Part shown: one piece after another, positions 5,388-12,180 of the stretch
Layout: each line of letters starts with the position of its first letter
Numbering within the stretch: position 1 is the first letter of the stretch
Assembly: GCA_046728015.1 (NCBI GenBank)
Contig: JBKPDQ010000098.1
Coordinates: 1-14,109 of the forward strand
DNA length: 14,109 nucleotides
Direction: 5' to 3'
Source of the DNA: DATAFO01 sp046728015
GTDB taxonomy: Bacteria > Actinomycetota > Thermoleophilia > Solirubrobacterales > 70-9
Translations under genes and position numbers: made by a program
The notes under the pieces: model-generated
Seen by the model: only the letters and a program-made list of their open reading frames with translations
Told to the model about the DNA's origin: nothing
The model's database searches: none

Positions 5388-7021
5388 GCGAGGCGCAGGC
5401 AAGCTACGGAGCGGTGCCCGGCAAGTGGTGGGGATGGGGCGATCCCGACAAACGGCGGCCCCTCTCGGACGAGGCGCTGACGATGCTTCGCAAGGAGCTC
5501 GGGGAGGCCGAGCCCGCCGGGCGGGTTGACCTGGCCGCGGTCGCGCTGCCCGAGGCGCGGCCGCTGCCCGGGGCACTGACACAGGCGGTCAACCGCGCCA
5601 GCGTGCTGACCGCGCATGAACACCGCGTCCGCCGGGCGGCCGGAAAGAGCTACCCCGACTTGGCTCGCCTCCGCGCCGGCCGCCTCGAGCACGCGCCCGA
5701 CGGAATCGTCCTTCCCGGCAGCGCCGAGCAGGTGGCGGCGGTTCTGGAGCTCTGCTCGCGCCACGGCATCGCGGTGGTGCCGTTTGGCGGCGGCACGAGT
5801 GTCGTCGGGGGAGTCGAGCCACTCGGCGGCCCGCACGATCGAGTGGTCTCGCTCGATCTTCGCCGCCTGCGCGCGGTCGAGGTGGACGAGCGCTCGCTCA
5901 CGGCGACCCTGGGGCCCGGGTTGCGCGGGCCGGAGGCGGAGGAGGCGCTGCGCGCTCAGGGCCTGACCCTAGGGCACTTTCCGCAGTCGTTCGAGTACGC
6001 CACCGTTGGCGGCTTCGCGGCCACGCGGTCGGCCGGACAGGCGTCGGCGGGTTACGGGCGCTTCGACGACCTGGTCACCTCAGTCGCGATGACCACCCCC
6101 GCGGGAGAGCTGCGGACGCGCGAGACCCCGCACACGGCCGCCGGCCCGGCCCTGCGCGAGCTGATCGTCGGCTCCGAGGGCACACTCGGCGTAATCACCG
6201 AGGTCACCGTCCGGGTGCGCCCGGCGCCTGAGTCGCGTCAGTACGAGGGCTGGGTCGCGCCCGACTTCGACGCCGGGTGTGAGCTGGTGCGCGAGCTTGC
6301 GCAGGGCGACGCGCTGGCGGACGTGACCCGCCTGTCCGACGAGACCGAGACGCGGGTATCGCTTGCCATGGCCGGGACATCGGGCGCGCGGCGGGCGCTG
6401 CTCAGTGCCTACCTCGGGCTGCGCCGGCGCAGCGAGGGGTGCCTGATGATCTGCGGCTGGGAGGGGGACAGGGACTCCGTTGAGCGCCGGCGCGCCGTCT
6501 CCACGCGAATCCTGCGCTCAGGCGGCGCGGTCTCGCTCGGCGGCTCGCCCGGACGCGCCTGGGAGCGAGGCCGCTTCGACGGCCCGTACTACCGCGACGA
6601 GCTGCTGGACCACGGCTACCTGATCGAGACCCTGGAGAGCGCACACACGTGGTCGCGGCTTGGTGAGCTGCACGCGGCGGTGAGCACTGCCCTCGACGCC
6701 GCTCTGCGAGGGGGCGGTACGCCGCCGATGGTCTTCTGCCACCTTTCCCACGCGTATCGAGACGGCGCCTCGCTGTACTTCACCTTCGCGGCTCGGCGTC
6801 GACCGGGAGCCGAGATCGAGCAGTGGCGGGAGGCGAAGACGGCGGCCTGCGAGGCGATCGTTGCCACTGGAGGGACGATCACCCACCACCACGCGGTGGG
6901 TCGTGACCACGCGCCGTACATGGGTGCCGAGGTGGGTGAGCTGGGGCTGGAGTCGCTGCGAGCGCTGAAAAGCAGGCTCGACCCGGCTCAGATCATGAAC
7001 CCCGGAAAGCTCTTGCCCTAG
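5384..7021 (+). CDS. FAD-dependent oxidase-family enzyme, alkyldihydroxyacetonephosphate synthase-like
   Basis: This 545-residue enzyme belongs to the PCMH/vanillyl-alcohol-oxidase FAD family. The N-terminal KWWGWGDP (residues 14-21) is typical of AGPS-like bacterial proteins. The FAD domain contains PFGGGTSVVGG, FEYATVGGFAATRSAGQ and GSEGTLGVITEV, all cofactor-binding elements. The substrate cap follows. R316 in VTRLSD sits where animal AGPS has the arginine mutated in human RCDP3. YFTF near residue 464 carries the active-site tyrosine region. The triple histidine H501-H503 in HHHAVGRDH matches the catalytic HHH of AGPS. The end IMNPGKLLP is the family terminus. AGPS exchanges the acyl chain of acyl-DHAP for a fatty alcohol, the committed step to ether lipids, without net redox. 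The bacterial role is unproven. A GGGGGAGGGGG ribosome site precedes the GTG, which overlaps the SRPBCC gene. Confidence 0.85.
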   Translation: MSEAQASYGAVPGKWWGWGDPDKRRPLSDEALTMLRKELGEAEPAGRVDLAAVALPEARPLPGALTQAVNRASVLTAHEHRVRRAAGKSYPDLARLRAGRLEHAPDGIVLPGSAEQVAAVLELCSRHGIAVVPFGGGTSVVGGVEPLGGPHDRVVSLDLRRLRAVEVDERSLTATLGPGLRGPEAEEALRAQGLTLGHFPQSFEYATVGGFAATRSAGQASAGYGRFDDLVTSVAMTTPAGELRTRETPHTAAGPALRELIVGSEGTLGVITEVTVRVRPAPESRQYEGWVAPDFDAGCELVRELAQGDALADVTRLSDETETRVSLAMAGTSGARRALLSAYLGLRRRSEGCLMICGWEGDRDSVERRRAVSTRILRSGGAVSLGGSPGRAWERGRFDGPYYRDELLDHGYLIETLESAHTWSRLGELHAAVSTALDAALRGGGTPPMVFCHLSHAYRDGASLYFTFAARRRPGAEIEQWREAKTAACEAIVATGGTITHHHAVGRDHAPYMGAEVGELGLESLRALKSRLDPAQIMNPGKLLP

Positions 7022-7025
7022 CCGT

Positions 7026-8051
7026 CTAGCTGCCGCCGCCCTGGCCGCCGCCTCCGCCTTGGGCGAGCGGAATCTCGCCGCTGAGCACCGTGCGGCCGGG
7101 CTTGGTGAGGATCAGGTCGGCCACCTGCGCGTTGGGTTGCTGGACGCGCCGCTCGGCCTCGCTGATCAGGTCGGCGAGCTCCTGGTTGGGAGCGATCGAG
7201 ACATCGACCGTGCGCACCCGAGCGACGACGCTGAGGACAGCCGACTGAATCGCGAAGCGGTCCTGGAAGCTGCCGTTCTGCGACACGTCGATCGGGGCGA
7301 GCGGGTAGCCCTGGTTCTGGCCCAGGAGCAGCCAGATCACGTAGGTCTGGCCGTTGGGCGCGGGATCGAGCCCCTCGATGCTGACGTCGACGTATGGCTG
7401 GTCGTTCGTCGCCAGGCCGAAGATCGCCTCGCCCGAGGCGTTGCCGCCTCCGGTCGCGGCGAGCTCGACGCGCGTGATCTCCTCTCCGGTCGGGGTCTCT
7501 TGGTCCGCGGTCGTGGTGGTTGCGGCGGTCGGGTTGCCGTCACCGTCGTCATCGCCGCCGAACGCCCCGGTGACGGCCAGCACAACGGCTATCAGCAACA
7601 CCGCCGCCGAGCCCAGGGCGATGAGGAGCCGGGACTGGCTCGACGACAGCGAGCTCAACCTCGACGGGCGTGTGGCCGCGGCATCGGAGGGGGCGCGCCG
7701 GCGGGCGAAGCGCCCGGTTCGAGCCCCGCCGGGGAGGCGAGGCAGCTCGGCGTTGGGGGCCACCGCTCGGAGCTCGGCGATCAGGTCGGCGGCCAGCTGC
7801 CGATCGGCGGGGTCGTCGCGCAGGTGGCGAACCGCGTCCGCGCGGCCGATCGGGTCGGCCTGGCCTAGCAGGTAGTCGGTCAGCCCGACGTTACGGTCGG
7901 GGTCCCCGCCCGCCAGCTCGCGCAGCGCGGCGCGCGCGCGAGCCCGGACCTCCTCCTCGTCGACGCCGAGCATCGAGGCGAGGCCCGCGTAGCTCTGGCC
8001 CCGCTCCAGCAAGAGCTGCAGGGTGGCCTTCTGGTCGGGGGTGAGCGCCAT
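7026..8051 (-). CDS. Membrane protein with N-terminal HTH and C-terminal RskA-like extracellular domain
   Basis: The 341-residue protein has four parts. Residues 1-50 form a helix-turn-helix resembling sigma-70 region 4 (LTPDQKATLQLLLERGQSY, then LASMLGVDEEEVRARARAAL). Residues 55-97 are a helical bundle with no zinc-binding HxxxCxxC, so it is not a ZAS domain. A basic, Ser-rich linker leads to a single membrane helix at 142-163. After an Asp/Gly/Thr-rich spacer, residues 190-330 look like the periplasmic domain of anti-sigma-K-type proteins, with the TYVIWLLLG strand near 236-244 and a later VARVRTVDVSI. The tail is Gly-rich (331-341). The order implies an inside-N, outside-C protein that could relay an external signal to a DNA- or RNA-polymerase-binding head (inference). 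No sigma-factor gene is adjacent. It is convergent with the FAD enzyme, 4 bases apart. The Shine-Dalgarno is weak. Confidence 0.8.
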   Translation of the reverse strand: MALTPDQKATLQLLLERGQSYAGLASMLGVDEEEVRARARAALRELAGGDPDRNVGLTDYLLGQADPIGRADAVRHLRDDPADRQLAADLIAELRAVAPNAELPRLPGGARTGRFARRRAPSDAAATRPSRLSSLSSSQSRLLIALGSAAVLLIAVVLAVTGAFGGDDDGDGNPTAATTTTADQETPTGEEITRVELAATGGGNASGEAIFGLATNDQPYVDVSIEGLDPAPNGQTYVIWLLLGQNQGYPLAPIDVSQNGSFQDRFAIQSAVLSVVARVRTVDVSIAPNQELADLISEAERRVQQPNAQVADLILTKPGRTVLSGEIPLAQGGGGGQGGGS

Positions 8052-8195
8052 TTATTTCGGTGAGCCGCCTTCAGCCGGCGAAAGTGGCATGTGCAGTTCC
8101 AAGATTCGACGAAGCGTAGGGACTCGCGTCGCTCGGCCACGCAGGTTGTCGGCCGATAGCGGGCGGTTTGTCCAAGAGGGCGACGGGGCCGCGGT

Positions 8196-8201
8196 TACGT
8201 T
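8196..8201 (+). promoter_or_regulatory. Candidate -10 element TACGTT upstream of a small ORF
   Basis: TACGTT stands 6 bases before the GTG at 8208, matching the short -10-to-start spacing seen at other genes here. It could equally serve as a distal promoter for the thioesterase gene. No clear -35 is visible. Confidence 0.3.
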
Positions 8202-8207
8202 GCGAGC

Positions 8208-8285
8208 GTGCTTGGCGCTGTTGCCGACCTCGCGCTGAACCGACCGTCGCCGCTGCTCGCGGCCCTTGCGCGCTGGAGCGGTTAG
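8208..8285 (+). CDS. Possible 25-residue leaderless small protein
   Basis: GTG at 8208 opens a frame ending in TAG at 8283-8285. It encodes 25 residues beginning MLGAVADLALNRPSP and ending in a Trp-Ser-Gly tail, with two Leu/Ala-rich helical halves around an NRPSP turn. A TACGTT box precedes the start by 6 bases. The stop codon lies within the -10 candidate of the thioesterase gene, so translation and downstream promoter use could interfere. There is no homology that I recognise. At this GC content, stop-poor short frames are common, so this is offered as a candidate only. Confidence 0.25.
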   Translation: MLGAVADLALNRPSPLLAALARWSG

Positions 8286-8288
8286 CGT
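8283..8288 (+). promoter_or_regulatory. Candidate -10 element TAGCGT for the thioesterase
   Basis: TAGCGT, within TTAGCGT, lies 7 bases before the ATG at 8296 and no Shine-Dalgarno sequence intervenes. Leaderless transcription from about the ATG would fit and would favour this start over the TTG at 8266. Confidence 0.4.
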
Positions 8289-8295
8289 CCGGGCG

Positions 8296-8712
8296 ATGTC
8301 GTTGCCACAACCCGGCGACTACGGCGACCGGCTGGGCGAGCTGATCGGGCTCGAGCGCCTCTCGAGCGCCCCCGAGCGCGCCACGGCGCGCGTGCCCGTG
8401 GCCGATCGGGTCCGGCAGATCCACGGGATCCTCCACGGCGGGATCCACGCCGTGATCGCCGAGAGCATCTGCTCCCGCGCGACGTCCGAGGTCGTCGAGA
8501 CCGAGGGCATGATCGCGTCCGGCCAGTCCAACCAAGCGACGTTCCTCCGCCCGATCTCTGAGGGCTACGTCAACGCCGACGCGCGGGTGCGCCACCGCGG
8601 TCGCACGACCTGGGTCTGGGACTGCGAGCTCAGCGACGACGACGGCCACCTCTGCGCGCTCGTGCGGATGACGATCGCGGTCCGGCCCCGGCCAGAGCAG
8701 CCCCGTCCCTAA
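8296..8712 (+). CDS. Hotdog-fold acyl-CoA thioesterase, YdiI/MenI-PaaI type
   Basis: The 138-residue protein is a single hotdog domain that hydrolyses an acyl-CoA thioester in the cytoplasm. HGGIHAVIAES (47-57) is the active-site segment at the start of the central helix. E56 corresponds to the catalytic carboxylate of the HGGxxxxxAES pattern in E. coli YdiI (MenI). The later strands NQATFLRPISEGYVNADARV, HRGRTTWVWDCEL and GHLCALVRMTIAV match the family wording. YdiI-like enzymes include 1,4-dihydroxy-2-naphthoyl-CoA thioesterase for menaquinone synthesis, which is possible here because Actinobacteria use menaquinone, but no men gene is adjacent. I chose the ATG at 8296 over an in-frame TTG 30 bases upstream because the -10-like TAGCGT would lie inside the longer frame and the extra residues look uncharacteristic. 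The stop overlaps that of nadE. Confidence 0.85.
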   Translation: MSLPQPGDYGDRLGELIGLERLSSAPERATARVPVADRVRQIHGILHGGIHAVIAESICSRATSEVVETEGMIASGQSNQATFLRPISEGYVNADARVRHRGRTTWVWDCELSDDDGHLCALVRMTIAVRPRPEQPRP

Positions 8713-10409
8713 CCCCGGTATCGGTTCGTGATCGGCAGGCGGCGATCGCGGCCGAATGCCTTCGCCGTGATGCGGATCCCGGGCGGTGCCTGGCGACGTT
8801 TGTACTCGGACCGGTCGACCAGCGCGATCACCTCGTCGACCACGTCGCGTGGAAGGCCTGCCGCGACCATCTCCTGGCGCGAGCTGTCGCGCTCGACGTA
8901 TGCCTCCAGCACGCGGTCGAGGAGGTCGTAGGGGGGCAGCGAGTCCTCGTCGCGCTGATCGGGCCTGAGCTCCGCCGAGGGCGGGCGCTCGATCACGCTC
9001 GCCGGTGCGAGCTCGCGTCCGGCGCGCTCGTTGCGTCGCTTCACGAGCTGATACACGAGCGTCTTGGGCACGTCCTTGAGCACGGCGAACCCGCCGGCCA
9101 TGTCCCCGTAGAGCGTCGCGTAGCCGACCGAGAGCTCGCTCTTGTTGCCCGTGGTCAGGACGAGCCAGCCGCGCGCGTTCGAGATCGCCATCAAGAGGTT
9201 GCCGCGAATCCGTGCCTGAATGTTCTCGGCCGCCAGCCCGGGGCTTCCGGCCGCGGGCTCCTGGGCGTGGAGGAATGCGCCGGGCGCCGGGCGGTCGCCG
9301 TCGATCCCGAGCAGCTGGTCGTAGGCCAGCATCGCGGACTCGATCGGCAGCTCGATCAGCTCGGTGCGGAGGTTCTCGGCGATCTTTCGCGCGTCGGCCT
9401 GCGTCTCGGGGCTGGAGTGGGGGGAGGGCATCACCACGCACGTCACCCGATCGGCGCCGAGAGCGTCAACTGCGATCAGCGCCACGAGCGCCGAATCGAT
9501 TCCGCCCGACACGGCGACGAGAACGTGGTCGAATCCGTTCTTTGCGACGTAGTCGCGCAGACCCAGGGTGAGCGCCGCGTACACCTCGTCGAGATCGTCG
9601 AGCAACTCGGCCACGGGACACCCACCGTCCAGCTCGCAGACCAGGAGCTCCTCCTCGAACTGCCTTGCGCGGGCGATCACCGAGCCGTCGGCGTCGACGA
9701 CGAAGCTGTGCCCGTCGAAAACGAGCTCGTCCTGGCCTCCGACCAGGTTGCAGAAGGCGAACGGCACGCCGTAGGCGCGGGCGCGGTCGGCGAACATCAC
9801 CTCGCGCTCGCGGCCCTTGCCCCGCAGGTAGGGCGACCCGGACGGATTGACGATCAGTTGGGCGCCCGCCTGCGCCTCCAGTGCGGCTGGAGGGCCTGGC
9901 TCCCAGACGTCCTCGCAGATCGTCAGCCCGACCTCGAGACCGTCGACCGGCTGAAGCGTTGGCTCCGATCCCGGCTCGAAGTACCGTGCCTCGTCGAAGA
10001 CGCCGTAATTGGGCAGTCGCTGCTTGCGATAGACGGCCGCCACGGCACCGCCCTCGAGCACGGCGAGGGCGTTGCGAGCCGGGCGCGGGGTCGGCGCGTC
10101 GTTACGGCGCTCGGCGTCGGGCGCGACGCCGGTCGGCTCCGCGAACCCGACCAGGGCGACGATCCCTTCCGCATCGCGGGCAAGCGCCTCCAGCGCCCGC
10201 TGATTGGCTTCGAGAAAGTGCGGCTTCAGCAGCAGGTCCTCGGGGGGATAGCCCGGCAGAACGAGCTCGGGGAACACGACCACGTCGGCGCCGGCATCGC
10301 GGGCGCGGCCGATCCACTCGGCGACCAGGCGTGCGTTGCCGTCGATGTCGCCCACGGTCGGATTGACCTGGGCGAGCGCGACACGCAGGCGCTTTGCGTC
10401 GTTGGCCAT
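8709..10409 (-). CDS. nadE: Glutamine-dependent NAD+ synthetase
   Basis: This 566-residue two-domain cytoplasmic enzyme makes NAD+ from deamido-NAD+, ATP and glutamine, the last step of NAD biosynthesis. The N-terminal nitrilase-type glutaminase domain (about 5-265) has the catalytic triad E48 (FPELVLPGY), K129 (KQRLPNY) and C165 (TICEDVW). It releases ammonia that is channelled to the C-terminal synthetase. That domain (about 275-566) carries the ATP-pyrophosphatase P-loop SGGIDS at 301-306, MPSPHSSPET nearby, and TTGNKSELSVGYATLYGDMAGG for deamido-NAD binding. The length fits the shorter bacterial glutamine-dependent form, unlike the roughly 680-residue mycobacterial enzyme. The ATG at 10409 begins MANDAKRLRVALAQ, the usual opening; a TTG at 10415 would only add two residues. 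The 25-base gap to the GH3 gene holds a -10-like box. Its stop overlaps the convergent thioesterase stop by 4 bases. Confidence 0.96.
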   Translation of the reverse strand: MANDAKRLRVALAQVNPTVGDIDGNARLVAEWIGRARDAGADVVVFPELVLPGYPPEDLLLKPHFLEANQRALEALARDAEGIVALVGFAEPTGVAPDAERRNDAPTPRPARNALAVLEGGAVAAVYRKQRLPNYGVFDEARYFEPGSEPTLQPVDGLEVGLTICEDVWEPGPPAALEAQAGAQLIVNPSGSPYLRGKGREREVMFADRARAYGVPFAFCNLVGGQDELVFDGHSFVVDADGSVIARARQFEEELLVCELDGGCPVAELLDDLDEVYAALTLGLRDYVAKNGFDHVLVAVSGGIDSALVALIAVDALGADRVTCVVMPSPHSSPETQADARKIAENLRTELIELPIESAMLAYDQLLGIDGDRPAPGAFLHAQEPAAGSPGLAAENIQARIRGNLLMAISNARGWLVLTTGNKSELSVGYATLYGDMAGGFAVLKDVPKTLVYQLVKRRNERAGRELAPASVIERPPSAELRPDQRDEDSLPPYDLLDRVLEAYVERDSSRQEMVAAGLPRDVVDEVIALVDRSEYKRRQAPPGIRITAKAFGRDRRLPITNRYRG

Positions 10410-10416
10410 GGTCAAA

Positions 10417-10422
10417 GTATGC
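10417..10422 (-). promoter_or_regulatory. Candidate -10 element CATACT for nadE
   Basis: On the minus strand CATACT, read within GCATACTTTGACC, ends 7 bases before the nadE ATG at 10409. It matches TATAAT at four of six positions and no Shine-Dalgarno sequence is present. nadE may therefore have its own leaderless transcript in addition to read-through from the GH3 gene. The evidence is weak. Confidence 0.25.
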
Positions 10423-10434
10423 GGCCTTCGCCCG

Positions 10435-11619
10435 CTATCCCGTCAGCGATTCACGCAGCGCCAGGTTCCTCACGCACGCGTCCAGAAGCGCCTGGCGATC
10501 GAGCGTCTCGCGCCTGATCGCGGCCACGAGGGCGGGCAGCGCCTCGGGGGCCGCCAGGCGCGCGAAGAGCAGCAGGTCTGCCCCCGCGCGCGCCGCGGCC
10601 ACGGCTGCCTCGTCCGACGTGTAGCCCGAGCCCGAGATCGCGCCGGCCTGCAGATCGTCGGTGATCACGACGCCGTCGAAGGCCAGGCCCTTGCGCAGCA
10701 GGCGAATGACCTCGGGGGAGAGCGATCCCGGCCGCCGTGGGTCGAGGCCCGAGTAGGTCGCGTTCGAGGTCATCACCACGGGGACGCCGGCCTCCACGGC
10801 GGCGCGGAACGGCTCCAGATCCGCCGACAGCTCTTCGCGCAAGGCGTCGACCGCGCTCGCACCCAGATCGGTATTCGCGGTCGCGCGACCCAGGCCCGGG
10901 AAGTGCTTGGCCGTGGCGGCGACGCCCGCCTGCGCCAGACCGCGAGCGAAGCCGACGCCCGCGGCGGCGACCGTTGCCGGGTCCGAGCCGAACGTACGCC
11001 CGGCCATGAACGCGCCCGGCACCGTGGGGACGTCGAGCACCGGCGCCAGATCAACGTTGATCCCGGCTCGAGCCAGGGCGCGACCCGTGTCGCGCCCCGC
11101 TGCCACTGCCGTCGCCTCGCCGGCCGCGCCCACCTCGGCGGGAGAAACGTCGGGCGGCGCTTCTGGGAAGCGCTTCACTTCGCCGCCTTCCTGGTCGGTT
11201 GCGACCACCAGTGGTGGGCCGCCGAAGGCGCGCGCCGCACGCTGCATGCGCGCGATCGCCGGTCGGATGTTTTGAAGGCTGGTACCGGGCGGGGGAAACG
11301 CGATCACTCCGCCGATCTCGCCGCGGCGAGCGGCGCGAACGAGCTCGGGGGTTGCCGTCCCGTCGAAGCGCACGATCAGCATCTGCCCCGCGAGGCGACG
11401 CGGGTCGTCGGCCAGCTCGCTCGGGCATGAGGGCGGCGGAGCCTCGGCGGCCTGACGCGCGACACCTCCCTCGGGTGACTCGGATCGCCCGCCGACCCAG
11501 GCTCCGACCCCGGCGGCCGCCAGGGCGACGACGCCGAGCCCGATGCGACGTCGACGGGCCTGGCGGCGGCGAGCCTGTTCGCGGCGCCGCACGACGCGGG
11601 GGTCAGTCGGAGAGGTCAC
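10435..11619 (-). CDS. Membrane-anchored GH3 (NagZ-like) protein with altered catalytic dyad
   Basis: The 394-residue protein starts with an Arg-rich cytoplasmic stretch and one hydrophobic segment (about 26-43), so the rest should lie outside the membrane. The GH3 barrel follows at about 70-390: DQEGGEVKRF (142-151), INVDLAPVLDV (187-197), GRTFGSDP (207-214), KHFPG (238-242) and VVITDDLQAGAI (317-328), which holds the nucleophile aspartate pair D321/D322. Classical NagZ enzymes remove N-acetylglucosamine from peptidoglycan fragments and use an Asp-X-His dyad on the KHFPGHG loop. Here the loop reads KHFPGLGRATANTD: the dyad positions are N249 and D251, and the second loop histidine is L243. 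Activity may be altered or lost. The start is GTG, 17 bases inside the upstream GNAT gene, with no Shine-Dalgarno sequence, indicating coupling. Confidence 0.88.
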   Translation of the reverse strand: MTSPTDPRVVRRREQARRRQARRRRIGLGVVALAAAGVGAWVGGRSESPEGGVARQAAEAPPPSCPSELADDPRRLAGQMLIVRFDGTATPELVRAARRGEIGGVIAFPPPGTSLQNIRPAIARMQRAARAFGGPPLVVATDQEGGEVKRFPEAPPDVSPAEVGAAGEATAVAAGRDTGRALARAGINVDLAPVLDVPTVPGAFMAGRTFGSDPATVAAAGVGFARGLAQAGVAATAKHFPGLGRATANTDLGASAVDALREELSADLEPFRAAVEAGVPVVMTSNATYSGLDPRRPGSLSPEVIRLLRKGLAFDGVVITDDLQAGAISGSGYTSDEAAVAAARAGADLLLFARLAAPEALPALVAAIRRETLDRQALLDACVRNLALRESLTG

Positions 11620-12109
11620 CGAGCAGTCGCTCGACTACGAGCACGTCCTTCCACTCGCCGTCGAGTTGCCCGTGGCGCTGGTGGACGCCGACTTCGCGCC
11701 AGCCGCACTCGCGGACCAGGGCGATGCTGGCGGTGTTCGAGGCGAAGATCTTGCCGACGAGCTTGTGGTACCCGGCCCGGGCCGCCTCGGCGGCCAGCGC
11801 CTCGAGCAGCGCCTTTCCGATCCCCCGTCGCCGGGCGTCGCGAGCGATGTAGAGCGTTGCCTCGCCGATTCCGGCGTAGTAGGCGTGCCGGTCCTCGTAC
11901 GCCGCGACCTTCGCCAATCCCACGATCTCGTCTTCGAGCTCGGCGACGATCACGGGAGGAGGAGCGGAGATCAGCGTTTCCAGCGCCTCCGCGCTCTGCG
12001 GCGTCGTCTCGAAGGTCGCGACGCGGTCTTCGATCCCCTGGTTGAGGATCGCGGCCAGCCGCTCGGCGTCGCCGGGTCGCGCTGGACGGATGTGCGGAGT
12101 TGTGCTCAC
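11603..12109 (-). CDS. GNAT N-acetyltransferase, phosphinothricin/L-amino-acid acetyltransferase (MnaT) type
   Basis: The 168-residue cytoplasmic enzyme transfers acetyl from acetyl-CoA to an amine. It opens IRPARPGDAERLAAILNQGI and has VATFETTPQS (30-39), a hallmark of the PAT/MnaT subgroup. The acetyl-CoA pyrophosphate loop is RRRGIGKALLEAL (93-105), and KIFASNTASIALVRECGW followed by EVGVHQRHGQLDGEWKDVLVVERLL is the typical C-terminal half. Known members acetylate phosphinothricin, methionine sulfone/sulfoximine or similar amino-acid analogues, so detoxification or amino-acid acetylation is the likely role; the substrate is not decided. I chose the GTG at 12109 because AGAGAGA lies just upstream and the domain begins there. 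A GTG at 12148 in frame would add 13 residues lacking family resemblance. The 3' end overlaps the GH3 gene by 17 bases. It heads the minus-strand operon and is divergent from the next gene. Confidence 0.88.
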   Translation of the reverse strand: MSTTPHIRPARPGDAERLAAILNQGIEDRVATFETTPQSAEALETLISAPPPVIVAELEDEIVGLAKVAAYEDRHAYYAGIGEATLYIARDARRRGIGKALLEALAAEAARAGYHKLVGKIFASNTASIALVRECGWREVGVHQRHGQLDGEWKDVLVVERLLGDLSD

Positions 12110-12165
12110 GTCTCTCTCTAAGGACAGGATCGGCAGTGTCGCGGACACCTCGCTGCCGCAGCGTG

Positions 12166-12171
12166 TAGCCT
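12166..12171 (+). promoter_or_regulatory. Candidate -10 element TAGCCT for the 141-residue hypothetical
   Basis: TAGCCT is followed by 9 bases and the ATG at 12181, the same geometry as proS. No Shine-Dalgarno sequence is present, which suggests leaderless translation. Confidence 0.45.
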
Positions 12172-12180
12172 CGCCGCGCG

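Noticed and set aside
7013..7034. CTAG-N4-CTAG between the convergent genes as a terminator
   Set aside because: The arms are only four bases, self-palindromic, and no T-run follows.
8071..9441. Long minus-strand frame (456 residues) crossing part of nadE and the thioesterase gene
   Set aside because: It is out of frame with nadE, whose synthetase domain is intact, and antisense to the thioesterase. It begins inside a coding region and encodes low-complexity Arg-rich sequence.
10410..10415. TTG at 10415 as start of nadE
   Set aside because: It would add only two residues and lies within the -10-like region. The ATG at 10409 gives the normal family N-terminus.
9267..10517. Long plus-strand frame (416 residues) opposite nadE, plus similar frames opposite the GH3 and GNAT genes
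   Set aside because: The nadE, GH3 and GNAT proteins carry complete catalytic or family motifs on the minus strand. The antisense frames show no domains and have atypical composition.
12110..12148. GTG at 12148 as start of the GNAT gene
   Set aside because: The extra 13 residues do not resemble the family, whereas the GTG at 12109 has AGAGAGA upstream and begins right at the domain.
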